NCBI GenBank assembly: GCA_963514095.1
Contig: OY741273.1
Coordinates: 22,037,046 to 22,101,045 of the forward strand
Length of the DNA stretch: 64,000 nt
Direction: 5' to 3'
DNA from: Eutrigla gurnardus
Taxonomy: Eukaryota > Chordata > Actinopteri > Perciformes > Triglidae
A program made the position numbers and the translations under genes. How positions within the stretch are numbered: position 1 is the first letter of the stretch; each line of letters begins with the position of its first letter. This document shows positions 1-12,566 of the stretch, in pieces. The notes beneath the pieces were generated by a model. The model had not been told where the DNA came from. It saw nothing but the letters and a program-made list of their open reading frames with translations, and did no database searches.

Positions 1-1770
1 GCACTTTTTACCATGTAGAACCTCTGATCCAAAGGTGCAGCACCTCATCACTATTTATACAACACATTCATTTTAGACTACAAAGACATGCAAACACACA
101 GCGCTATTGGAGAGAGAACAGGAAGCAGTGTGATGGAGCTGGGAGGGGCAGGCCACATCTATGAAGAAACAGGCAGCATACCTCCAATGTATCAGCGTCT
201 TCCACCTGCATTCTTGCAAGTCTGATTGTAGAGAAGTCTTTGAGAAATGACCCTACTTCTCACTGGACGGTTCGTGAAAGTTATCTCACTAAATCTCTGT
301 GGCGTGCCACCCCACCCGTTGTGTGAAGCCTACGTCGACTGTCGCAGGGAGCCAATGACGTGATGCGCAGTGCATTTCAAGAACAAATGAGCAACGTAGC
401 TTAATGCTTCCTGAAAGTTTTCAAAAAGGCGAATGCAGCATATGCGTGATCTCAGTCCCTCCCCGTCTCTCTGTGTGAATCCGTGCTCCCTGCTGCTTTG
501 TCTTTATTAATGACTGTGAGCAGCTTCCTTATCACGGCCTCTGCTCCTTTTGTTAAGTCTATTGCAAATTGATTTGGCCTGTGTGTGTGTGTGTGTGTGT
601 GTGTAAGGGGAAGTAAATGGCTGTATTAATGCGAGTTCCTCCCGATCAGATGGAGCCGAGGCAGATGACTCTTGTTCAGCTGTCTGACCACCAACAGTCA
701 AAGGGTTAACGTAGATGAATCTCTTTAATTAAGACTCACCGACTGTGGAAGCGTAAATGTGTAATGTTCTTGTAGGAGGGATGAAAAGTATGACCACACT
801 GTGTGAGTGTGTGTCTGTGTGTTGTTCTCGTTGTGGCCATCGTGCACGCTGTGCTCACAGTTTAACCTTTCCACTGCAAACAGAGTGATGAAGCGTTGAT
901 TTTCCAACACACACGCAAACTTTTGTCCTGCCATCCCACACATCCTCCATTTCTCTCTTTCTCTATAATTCGCTAATCTCCGACTCCGTCACTCAGTGCG
1001 CTCCTCTCTTTGATTCGTCTCTAGAGCCACTCGGGTTCCCTCTCCGCCAACTTTATACGTTGATTCTTGATGTGAACTGTGCAGCTGCCAAAGGGTTCAG
1101 CACAAATTCCATCATTGTGGTGATGAAATGCTGTATGTAAATGAGTTGTCATCCAATAAAGCACGCAGCTCTGTAAGGTATTAAATAAAGTTAAGTGCCA
1201 GCTTAGTTTGTGTCCCTCGCCGCCTCGACTGCCCACTCGCTCCCCCACTCTCTCGCTCTCTCTCGTCTTGACAAGACATGCGGTTAATTACATACACTTC
1301 GTTTAAATGCCAGTAACACTAGAAATCACCATTCCCTGCTCCCGTTGTGATCTGATCTGTGAACTGTAACGTTCTCACTGCCACTCTGAGACGTGATGTT
1401 CCAGACAAACACCAAATTACATCAATTATAAGAGAAACGGGGAGTCCGCCGCAAATTGTATTCTGTGAACTACAATAGTTTGTATCGTTCACGTTGTGAT
1501 TACCACGTCACTCTCAGACATGCAACCATGGTAACCAACCAAACGATGAGTAACCAACCAAACGATGATATTCAAATATTAGTATGCCGCCAAAAATATA
1601 TATATTCCCTGCCCTCAACCAGACTTAAAAACCCCCAAAACAATCAACACAGTAAATAATGGAACATGAGCACACTCGGGTCCAAATCTGCTTAGTTTCC
1701 ATGGCAGCCCTTCCCCACCATGGACTACTACTGTTGATACTATTGCTTCTGTTAATACTACCACTACTGT

Positions 1771-1802
<32 letters not shown>

Positions 1803-2772
1803 ACACCAAATGCAGTTGGAACCCAAGGGCCTGGTCTGTTTGAGATTTCTGAGCCTATTAAGGCCGTTTGCCATAGTGGTACATAAACAACATGCCACAG
1901 TGTCATCCATTATTTGGAATTGGTTTCAGATTTAGTCAGATTTAGACCAGACCCCGCTGCAAAGTATGTTTAAAGTCTGTTGCTAGCAAAGGCAGCAGTA
2001 CGACAAATGTACCGCAGCACCTCAAACCGAGGCATCCTGCCGAGTGGGAGAAAGGTTGCACCCAGCGGAATGAAAAAAGACCAAAAAGCAATCCACCATA
2101 TTACAAACATTTTCAAACTGCATCCCATATGAAAAGAATTTGGCCCGCTGGAAAGCCATTTCAGATGCGGTCGTTTATATATGTAGTTAGCAAAGGATAT
2201 GGTGCCAATAAATACAGTGGAAACGCCAACCCTGGATGTTTAAACTAAAACAGCACAACAAAAAAGCACCTTATGCTCTCATGCACTGATAATTAATGTT
2301 TTGTTTGCACTTTATCAGAACTACCTCCAATCTACTAATAGCGTAATGTTCAACCTGTGTTTAAGGAAATATTTTTTTTTCTGTCATGTTACATTTTATG
2401 TTAACGACAGGGCCTGCCATATTGTTTTTTTGGCTAGCTGTTCCTGATTGTACTTTAACCCCAAGGAGGGAAATCAAAATAAAAAGTACATTTTTTTTAG
2501 GCCATATCGCCCAGCCCATTACAGTCCACCGACACTGTATCCAATACATTCTTTCATTTTATAGAGAATATCGTGGAGGAAATTCTCTGTTTAAAAAATG
2601 GTAGTTCCTTGCATCCTTTCCTTTCAGTCCATGTATGGATCCCGGGTTTCTGAAAGCCAATGCTGATATTTTCATGCGTAAGCTGCTGCTCGAGACTATT
2701 CAGTGCAATTTTGGTGCCAATTTCCCCCTAAAATGTGAAGGTTTTCATCAGGATTTCTCTTTATCCCTGCAG
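1..2772 (+). other. slc12a9 intron, 3' part (upstream exons off the window)
   Basis: No exon was recognised here. The stretch holds a (GT)n tract at 580-604, an ACT trinucleotide run near 1765-1801, and around 2390-2520 an AT-rich repeat. Read on the minus strand, that repeat begins with the GGGCTGGGCGATATGGCC string (2500-2517) that I recognise as a common dispersed repeat start in teleosts. The interpretation as intron is inferred from the split codon at the start of exon A. Confidence 0.7.
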
Positions 2773-2855
2773 GTAAGGTGCTGTCTCCGGCTAAGAAGAC
2801 GTCCCACAGTGGCAACCCCTGGGTCTCGGTGATCCTCTCCTGGTTCCTTGTGCAG
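2773..2855 (+). CDS. slc12a9: slc12a9 internal coding exon A (first exon in window)
   Basis: This exon follows a pyrimidine-rich acceptor ending in CAG and is followed by the donor GTTAGT. It opens with the last two bases of a codon split with an exon upstream of the window, then encodes 27 residues (KVLSPAKKTSHSGNPWVSV...LVQ) and ends in phase 0. SLC12A9 has the same block, with the pattern V-L-x-P-A-K and G-N-P-W, just before the membrane segment that contains GKLNT. SLC12A9 is a 12-helix transporter-like protein of the cation-chloride cotransporter family; in human it was described as interacting with NKCC1. The exon corresponds to a cytosolic loop and the start of a helix late in the transmembrane domain. 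No earlier exon was found in bases 1-2772. I am confident because the frame continues exactly into the next exon. Confidence 0.9.
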
Positions 2856-4453
2856 GTTAGTGGAGAGTCAACAGAGACATTTGATACTTGACGAAAGCAA
2901 CTGCCAGTAAAGGCATCAAATCTCAAAACCGTTGGCATATAACCAAAAAAGTGCCATCATTTTGATCTGAAAAGTCAAGGAAAGTGAAATCAAAGGGTAA
3001 TCCAAAGGGGCGTAGAAATCTAATTTATTTTTCAGACACAGCACTTCCTGTTTGTCTTTCCCAGTTATGGAAAAAGGTTGTAATTGGTCTCCCTTATTTG
3101 TTGTTGTTTGATCAGTGGCCCTAAAATATAGAGCTTCAGGGCCTTTGTTTTAAATATTTTAGTGAAATTGATAAATCAGGGATACATTCCTGCTGAGCTA
3201 CAGGAGGGATGGAGCTCAGTACAAAGGGAAGGAAGAGAAGCTTTCAAACAAGCTACTATTATCTTCAGATAACAGATCCAAGGTTGGCGAGGTAGTGGTA
3301 CAAAATCAGCCTCAGATCCTGTTGTTTGTTTTGTGAAGCCTTGTCATAGAAAGGCTTTCCTCAGGCAGAAAGATCAGAAAGTCCTCCGGTGTAACTCGAG
3401 AGATGTCTCCCTTCAAACGGAACGGATTCATTCAGAGGAGAAGCTAGTTTGGTGTGATGACTTTATTTCCTGTGACTGCTCAATCTGCATCCACGTAAAC
3501 CTGTTGTACTATTCCATTTTGATCCTTTGCATTGAACGAAGTCTGAGGCCATTCATTTTGTTGGAAAAAAGGTGATTTAGAACCACTGAGGTCTCTTGAT
3601 TTTTTCGTGTTTTTTTAATTTTCCACGACTTCTCCAGAAAAGTATGAATACATTATGGTAACAATTCAGTTATTACCAGTGTACCACAAATACCGGTAAT
3701 ACAAATACAAATAATTTGTGTTTTTAGTTGCTATTTAAAATAAAAATACAGGCACTGTGCTGCAGATTGTGAATGTTTTTGTGAAGTAAATCTATGAGTT
3801 CAAAACAGTGACAGCAGCCAAAAATATACTGTAACTTTGTCAGTCTAACTCAAATGGAAGGAGTCTCTGTCTTTATCCTGTGATTTTCTCAACAAACGTT
3901 CATCTGATCGACTTGACTCGATTGCGAGCTCTTGAGATTGACGGGACGTATTTATGAATAGTTAATTATGTACACTGTGTAATGTGTTGAGAGGGAGGGT
4001 CGAGAGAGCCAGCTGATAATCAATGTGAAGGGGGTTAGCCCTGAAATCAGCAATAACTCTGGCTGCTTAGGAAAACTTAAAGTGGACTGACATTTAAGGT
4101 AGACGAGTGCGATTCTCCTCTAAGTGTCAAGCTGCTCCTCGGACTCTCTTCTTCTTCTTCTTCTTCTTCTTCTTCTTTACATGAAAAGCTATTTTAAATA
4201 AAGTAGAGAAATTTGCTTGGGATATTTCTGAAACACGGTTGGTCTATTAATTAGACTACGGTATTATAAGTATCAAAAAATTCTGCTGTGGTTTCAGAGT
4301 CGGCATCAAAACTGTTCAAGCAATACCCAGTGCGAGGGTCCAGTGTTTTTGGATGAGCGGTTCTCAAGAAAGCTGCAAGCAACGATATCGGGGCCAAGCT
4401 AACGGCCCGTTCCGACTTAATGCCTTCTGAAGTAATTCATAGAATTATTGAAC

Positions 4454-4667
4454 AGAATTATGGAAACTCTGGGAAGTGGTTCAGTGAAAGGATGGTAAAT
4501 TAGTGGTAATTTTCTCTCTCTCCATAGTTCCAGTTAAAAGCCAAGCCGCTGTATTTGGGACCAATTCAAGACAATTAAATACTTTTATCTGAGTGCTGCA
4601 GAATATAGAGCGTCCCAATAATCAAGATGGCATGAAAGGAAGGCACCGGTAACGTCCTCCTGGTTTG
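4454..4667 (+). repeat. 214-bp direct repeat, copy 1
   Basis: This segment recurs in the same orientation at 7227-7440. The offset is a constant 2773 bases, and by eye there is a single mismatch (GGATGG here, GGATGC in copy 2) and no indel. The flanks differ on both sides, so the boundaries are sharp. The element is not coding in any frame that I recognise. It may be a short dispersed repeat or a local segmental copy. Confidence 0.9.
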
Positions 4668-6123
4668 CATCAGACAGAAATTGGTTGTAGAGATCAACTG
4701 ATACAAGCAGACTGAATAGCTCTTTGTACTTGGATGCCCACATTCAGATTTTAATCAAAAGTTTCTGGCAGATTATTACCAGGTAATAAGGTTATTCTTG
4801 ATTTATTAATTTTGATGGAATTACAAGGCTTTGTTTGCTACATGCAACGTTGGGGCTTAACAGTGTGCTGTGGACAAATGTGTGCAAGTTTTCCCCCACT
4901 AAGGAACAAGGCAATAGACAAGATGCCCTCCATGACTGATGCAGTCCATCTGGGCTGCTCACCAACAAAAGTCTCAAAGTGACTATTAATGCAGTATGGA
5001 CCATAAACAGCCAGCAACTCTTAAAAAGTCGGTACTTGGGGAGGAGCGGCATGGTTTCATCACGTGTTGTCAAAACGAGTGATGGCGGAGAAGGATGATT
5101 TCAAGAACAGACGGCAATCCGATACAGTAGTAGAAGAGCTGAAGGAAACAACTCTTCTATTGTGTGTTTTTGAGTAAATTTAGACTGAGGAGAAAATATT
5201 GGCAGAAGGAAGGAGGCTGAGGTTAGAAAGACAAAGAGGAGGTGGAAGATCTTGGGACTAAATAGGCCTGACTATCCCATCATTATCAGAGGTGAGTGTT
5301 TAAGCCTGAATGGCTTGTCATTATTTGCACTCGCACTCTCTCTCTCTCTCTCTCTCCCCGTCATCTTCTCCTCATCCCTCACCCCTCTCCAGGACTGGAG
5401 GAGGAGCAATTAGATGGAAATCGTTAGCTGTGCCATCAGAGATCATTGACTCTCGTCCTCTTTCTTTCTGCCTCTTCTTCGGGCGTTTGAATGATTCACT
5501 GATGACAAAAGTCTGATTGTAATCTTGCCTCACACGCTGCTGGATTGAAAAGGGAGGAGTAGGAGGAGGAGGAGGAGGAGGAGGAGGAGGAGGAGGAGGA
5601 AGAATTGGGGGGCCGGGGCTTTCTTTTATTGGACTTTTACGTTCAGCGAAAACGGGCGGACTGCGAGAACAAGGGGAGAAGAAAAACAGAAAAGAGGAAA
5701 GGGCTGGATAAGGGAGGTGAAAGAAAGCTGCACCTCCGCCCAAATGAATGCAATTGGAATTTGATGTTAAAATTTCAAAGCTTAAAGGTAATATGTTTAA
5801 CAACAACATAACCATCGTTTCATACGGGGCGGTACTGTCCCATCATTTAAGTCAAAATGTAAATATTCGCTCCCCTCGTCGTCTCCCTTCTCTCAGAAAA
5901 TATTTATCGACTTTAACTAGTAGCTCCGGGAGCCGTTTCTGAAAAAAGCCCGGGCTTTGTTGTCCGTCGCGTGGCATGACTCGGCTGCTTTCACTCAATT
6001 GTTCTGATTTAATAAAAGTGTCCGTCCGAGCCCACTTACTTCAGTGAAATTTATGGCAATTTATGCACACTGCTTTTCAGTAAAAACACTGTTTCAAAGA
6101 GAGAGAGAGAGAGAGATAGATAG

Positions 6124-6158
<35 letters not shown>

Positions 6159-7226
6159 TGCACAGTGACGGCATGTGCCTGAGTTAATGGCTAATTAATA
6201 CTCCGCTGGAGACGGCTCCCATGGGAGCGCTGGAGAGACACCCACTGACTTTGACTGCCAGAGGTCAGAGAAGCTCTCCTACCCGCGTTCTCCTCCTCTT
6301 CTCTCCTTTTCATCTCCTCTTTTCCACTCTTCTTCCTTTGCTCTCATTGCTCCCTCGGTACAGCTTTTTTTCCTCTCTCTCCGTCTGACCGCCTGTCAAT
6401 AATGTGACATCATTAATCTCAATTCCCCATCATTACCTTCTATACTCTCTCTCTCTCTCTCTCTCTCCGCTTCGGTTTACTTCTGCTTGGTGGTCCCAAA
6501 GTGAGGGATCACAGAGTTGCTTCTTTCTCCCCTCCATAAATAACAATGATTTGCCCTTGAGCTCGAGGAAATGAACTCCAAGGGGAGGCCAGTTGGAACC
6601 CGGAATTGGAGAGAGACAATCTTTGTGTTTTCTTGGTACAGTACAGGAGTTACTCACTGGCTCTGCACCATTGGTCAGATATGATGATGATTAAACAGCT
6701 GCATGAATATTTCATGTTTATGCACACTTTGTTGGTAGGTGTACACGCGGAAGGGAAGAGAGCGATGGGGAAGATTTCAGTTGTTTAACAGGTCAACAGG
6801 TCGGTGATGAGAAAAAAAGAGAATCCTAGTTTTAATAGTTGCTTGGACGTTGATGTGAGAGGTATTAATGAGTAAATTAATAATAAATCTAATAACCTAA
6901 ATATGAGGGGGATGCAGCATAGATTGGATTTAAATAAATATGAATATCTGATTAGATTATGGATTAATTATGCATAACATGTGAAAGGTGTTGCTCTTAG
7001 TGACACAACCACAGGGAATTATCTTAATCTTTAGCTTCTTTTATGAAGCCTCAGTGCCGGCACCAGCATTGTTTTCAGGCCCATTCCTGTGAACCGGATC
7101 TCTCAGGAATGTCTGAGATTATTTCTTGGTCCACCTGGACTCAAGGATGTCATGGTTAGAATTTGATGGTCCAGGGTCAAGGTCTTTGTCTGCCCCATTC
7201 TTGTAATATCTTGGAAACGCCTTGAG

Positions 7227-7440
7227 AGAATTATGGAAACTCTGGGAAGTGGTTCAGTGAAAGGATGCTAAATTAGTGGTAATTTTCTCTCTCTCCATAG
7301 TTCCAGTTAAAAGCCAAGCCGCTGTATTTGGGACCAATTCAAGACAATTAAATACTTTTATCTGAGTGCTGCAGAATATAGAGCGTCCCAATAATCAAGA
7401 TGGCATGAAAGGAAGGCACCGGTAACGTCCTCCTGGTTTG
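7227..7440 (+). repeat. 214-bp direct repeat, copy 2
   Basis: This is the second copy of the sequence at 4454-4667, in the same orientation and within the same intron. Its left junction follows CTTGAG and its right junction precedes GACTGG, while copy 1 is flanked by different bases. The very high identity implies a recent event or recent gene conversion. Confidence 0.9.
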
Positions 7441-7927
7441 GACTGGAGGATGAACTGATGAGAATTTGGTTATCGAAAGTCACTGTAACCTCACAAAGCA
7501 CGTTTAGCCATAACTCAAGAGTGTTTGCTAATTATGACAATGTCACCCAAATGACTGCTTGGTAGATAATTACAACCATGAGGTGGTAATTCCAATTCTA
7601 TTATGGTTCTCCAGCCCCATCATTTTATTGTTTTGGTTCACTCTCATTAATCTGGTTTCAGAAGGCAGTTTTCAGTGAACAAGCCCTGATAGAGCTGCTG
7701 CACGGGTCGATTGTCGAGACAATCCCCTGGCACTGGGACCACTCCCGCCATCCGCTCATATGCCCGTTAACACCAGACCTGCTGCGTGACCCGAAACCGC
7801 AAAACCTGTAATAACTATGAGCTGTCAGAAGATCATATGAAAAAGGCATTAAAGAGCACTCTCCTGTCCCGCTGTAGAATGACATGTTAATCCCCTCCCT
7901 GTTTCTCTGCCTGTGCTTTTCCTTCAG

Positions 7928-8052
7928 CTGGTGCTTTTTTCGGGGAAGCTCAACACCATCGCCAGTATTGTGACCATCTTTTTCCTGTTGGTGTACGCGG
8001 CTGTGGACTTGGCCTGCCTTGCTCTGGAATGGGCCTCTGCACCTAATTTCAG
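7928..8052 (+). CDS. slc12a9: slc12a9 internal coding exon B (transmembrane segment)
   Basis: The acceptor is CCTTCAG and the donor is AG/GTATTT. The exon has 41 full codons plus two bases of an arginine codon completed by the next exon. It encodes LVLFSGKLNTIASIVTIFFL followed by LVYAAVDLACLALEWASAPNF. This is one hydrophobic helix with a conserved amphipathic tail. The motifs GKLNT, YAAVDL and LEWASAPNFR are the ones I associate with SLC12A9, and the last is the family's W-A-S-A-P-N-F/W-R-P signature before the next membrane segment. The preceding intron is 5.1 kb and the following intron 10.9 kb, so the exon is well isolated. A longer open frame runs into the intron on both sides, but the splice signals and the match to the family fix the limits. 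Confidence 0.93.
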
Positions 8053-11000
8053 GTATTTCCCTTTTAAAATCATCAGGTCTCTGTTAATTATTTTAACAGT
8101 CTGAGGTTCCTAAAGGAACGTCAGCTCATTTGGGGGTTTGAGGCAGAAACACAAGAGATGTTACTGCTGCTGCTGCTGCTATTACTATAGTACTATAGTA
8201 CTACTACTACTACCACTAGTAGTAGTAACCAGGGGATTACAACACCAAATCAACTTTAAATGCCTTTTTGTAATACATTAAGATTCAAAAGAATACAATA
8301 ATGCAGTGTCTAATTAATAAATAACATTATGTAAAAAAGAGTATAAAAGAATAAATAAAAAGAAATAACACAAATAAATAAAAAAAGACAAGAACATAAA
8401 AAAATGAAATGATGAAGAAGGAAGTTATAAAAGAAAGTACAAACAAAACATGAAAACATCCATATGTCCCAGCACATTGGGCTCTAATATGAACTGCAGC
8501 AGTTTTTGCATATCAAATCAATATTAATCAACCGAAGTCCGAACACTTAATTGCAACGAAATCGATGCAAACATAGTTTTTTTTACACACATTCACATCA
8601 TGCAAATGTTCAGTAGTCCTACTTCACAACCAACCACCAATCATGTTAAAATGCAAAGATTTGTGGCTCAGATTGCACAAGAAGTACTTCTATGAAGTTA
8701 CAGGCTACGTGATAAATGCATAAGAAGTCATTGTTTATGCATATATTGGCGTGTTCTGTATACTACGACTTTCCTAAAATAAATAAAAAAAATCACCATA
8801 TATGGCTTTGCTGACAACATTGCAACATATTGAATCGTAACCCCTGTATCATGGTACAAACACACAGCCCCTTGTTACCTTTAAGTATCAAATAAAACTT
8901 TGTCTTTGTCGATGGCCGCCACAGTAAACAGAGAATGTGTAAACTGAGTAACTCTAGAATGAATTAAAAGAAAAAAGGCTGTGAGCAAGCAACGGTGACT
9001 GTTTTATGTGGAAGTGTTTCAGTAATACGGTTTTACAGAGATGCATGCGTTTCGGAAATATTGAGTATACGACTGGATGAAGGAGACTCTGATTATACGG
9101 CGTGAGCTGTGTGATGGTTTGGAAACATCTTTTGATATGGTTTTGCTGTTGATCCTCAATTCATCAAAACTTTTTCTCTGTTTTTCGGATTCTCTGTTAA
9201 CCGTGGAGGCGTGTGAAAAATACACGTTTTCTCCCGTAGCGCTGGTTGAGAAATTGATGTCAGTAATTGGGTGAAGTATTACTTTAATCTCTCATAATGC
9301 AGGTGTGGCCGACACCCCATGATCTCATTTTCCTCACTGAACGCACCCCTCTCTTCTCCACTTCTGCCGTTCTTTATGTGTACGTGTAAAGATGTGGTTG
9401 TTTGCCAGCTGGTTGCTGCTATGGTGACAGTGCACTAATTAAAAGTCATAAAACTGGCCACTGCTTATAGCCCCGTGTTGGAGAGGGACCGACAATAAAA
9501 CCGTGTGTTTGCTTTTTGCCGGGGTGCAGCATGAACTGGATGCAGCCACGGAGATGTTAAGAGATTCAAATTTACAATGTTTATGTGTGTTGTTTGTATT
9601 CCTGGGACACTTGCAATGATCCTGATTTATAAAAGCTCCCTGGAGCCGCTTTCACACAGCAGTAGCATAACCTGAGGACAGTGTGTGCTGTATGGGTATC
9701 TCCATGATTACATCATGACATCAGCGCTGCTTGTGATCCTATATTTCCTCTGTAAAGTGTTGAAGGTGTCAGAAACGCTGTCATCCAAATCCGCATCTTT
9801 AATTTATAAAAGTGCATCCCCGAATCCAATAACCTATATTGTTTTTCTAAAGACATACCTTCCTTGATTAAACTCCTCCACCGGCTGTGAAATACATTTC
9901 AAAGATGACAACAGCTACTGTTTTTATTTGTTATGGAGGAGAGAAACTGTTTAAAGACCATGCATCATGCGTTTTTTTTTTTTGTTATGACAGATGGCCT
10001 CCAGCGCTGTATAGGGTGTTATATATTCCTCTGCAGTGATAGCTGGAAATGAGTCGTAAGGCATGCGAGAACATTCAAAAAATGGACACATCAGTCAAGT
10101 CTGGTGAAATCGGGATCCAGCAGCAGACAGTGTAAACACACTGTACATCTGGAAAGCAAAGTAATTATCTCCCTGTAATATTTATTCTCAGCACAATGGG
10201 ATTTATTCAACTGTTGTGCTTCTGAATATAATACAGAATGATATTAGTGGATTGAATTGATGGTTGCATGTTGGACTGACACTGTCTCTCTCGCCTGGAG
10301 CCATTTGGGGGATTAATACTTTGTGGAAATGCGTCAACACAAAGTCCGGTTTCCTGTTTCACCTGCTATTCGTTGAGCTCAAACGTGAGGATGGAAGAGG
10401 GACGTCACGAGAACCGATACTTCGGTACTTGATGTGATGGAATTTGTTGTTCTACGGTACCACAGGAAGCGGCTGGGGGATCTAACATCTGAAATTAAGA
10501 TCACATTTTAGGTGACCGAACAACAGCCCTAAAAATGCAGAGCAGTCCCTCAACTCACACCTTTATAAAACTGCATGTAGGTAAAAGGTATGTTATAGCA
10601 TACATTTAATTTAGTATTTAAGCTCATATTGTCTACTTCTAATAAGGACCGCACAACATTTGTTAATTCACCCCGCCTCTCCGGCTCAGTGAGCAAGCAA
10701 GAGAGAGAGGGAGAGAGCGGTGGTGGTCGAGGGAACTATAGAGCAGATGAAGAGGGAGGCCGGCGTTATTCCGAACCAAGCCGTGAATCAGAAGAATAAA
10801 ATGTGATTTTATGATTCTTTCCCTGCAGTTACTTTCTGAAGCATAAAAAAAACCCCCACATCCACACCTGCTCACAAAGAATACAGCAGTCCTGCTTTTA
10901 AATGTTTCCTTGAAGTGAAGAGTGAAAGGCATTATCAGCACAATGTGCTTACATGTACTGCATGTCTGTTCAGTGTGGAGCTCTCACTTCTAATATGATG

Positions 11001-12453
11001 ACTTATAATGTGTCTCATGTGAATGTGAGTCATCGGAAGCTAGCCAGTAAAATGTCTTTGTCAATGTAGTATTTCATGCTTTGGGAGCCTTTTGTTATTG
11101 TTATGTTAGGTAACAATGAGTTAGAGTAGAATATTATTCATGTCTTATCATCATAATTTATCTAGCTGTTTGGGGTCATTTCATTTGGGCTCCAAACCGT
11201 AAAGTAAAGTCTGCCCCTGGTGATGTTTTCTCAATCAGAGTGTGGCTCGGGTGTGTGATGCGACTATGTGTGTATAGTCGAGGAACCAAAGAAGTGCAGT
11301 GTTCTCGAGAACGCTTCAAGCAGCAAACTCGTCAACCGTTCGTTTCGTTCTGAACTGCCGTGTTTTCAACGTGCACTGCACTAGCATGAGGAGTATTCAG
11401 AGAGGAATCCTTTAAAGGAAGGGTTGTCCCGGAACAGAGAGAGCCTGAATCTTTGTAAGATGACGTGTTGGATTATGTCTTCCTGTTGATGTCAGTTGAT
11501 TGATATGGAAAAAAAACACATATACTGTTTGTTTGCAGAAAGAAGGGACATATTTCTTACATGTCACAAGTACATTGATAGCTCAATTAGAGTCTCAATT
11601 AGAGACCCGCTGTAGAATTGTGACGAACACGCACAGAGCACCGTTTATTTATTGTGATTATTATGACTGCGTGTCCAAATTGCACCAAATATGACGCTGG
11701 ACATCGCCGGGTCCCCAGCAACACACTCGCTATTGTGTGAAGTCGATCGGATGACGGTTCTTGAGAGGGACGTACAGACTCTTGGCTTTGTAGTTCATCC
11801 GACTGCCACAAGAGTGAGCTGTGAACATCAGTATACAGCGGCTAATTCATGGCATCGCTGTGAGAGAACGTGGTGACTAACTTTCTGCACACCACACTCC
11901 GAGTGCCCAGTGTTCCCTCTGGTGCCTGAAAACGTACAGTGCTGTGTGTTATCTGCTCATGCCTGTTATCGCTGTGTGACCGCTGGCAAACACTACAGGA
12001 CGCAAAGTTAACCACAAAACTTTTGCCACCACTGATCTCTCCTCTCCCTGTTGGCACGGGGGGTGCAGGGCCCCCGGAGCTGATAAGGCGATGTGTTTTC
12101 TGCCCCCCCCCTCCCCCTTACACCCCCACCGACTTGTTCTCGCTGCTTTATTGTTGCTGTGTCACTGGGCAAATTTTTCGACGCCAGTTTGTTTGTGAGT
12201 TTTTTTGTTTGTTTGTTTTTTTGCTCGCACTCTCTGCTTCTCTCACTCCTCCGTCTGGCTCCGTCCCACATCGCTTTCCAGGCAAAAAGAATTAAAAGCC
12301 ATTTAGCGCCGTCTCTCCCCCTGAGAACTGCTCTGTAATTAGCATAACTAATTTAGCAGAAATATTTCCCTTTCTCTTAAATTTGCTGTTGTGTTTGGGG
12401 GGGGAGGGGAGGTGGGTGGAATTATGATGTAGCGGAAAAGATGTGTGCTTGTT

Positions 12454-12566
<113 letters not shown>

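Larger units (their letters stand above)
2856..7927 (+). other. slc12a9 intron between exons A and B
   Basis: This 5.1-kb intron runs from GTTAGT to CCTTCAG. It contains a TTC run (4147-4177), a GGA/GA-rich purine tract (5554-5602), a (GA)n-(CA)n compound microsatellite (6098-6155) and both copies of a 214-bp direct repeat listed separately. A TC-rich segment lies at 6290-6470. No further coding exon was seen. Confidence 0.8.

Noticed and set aside
5372..5815. 147-codon minus-strand frame with a poly-proline stretch
   Set aside because: The proline run is the translation of the GGA/GA-rich repeat at 5554-5602; it lies in an intron and has no recognised domain.
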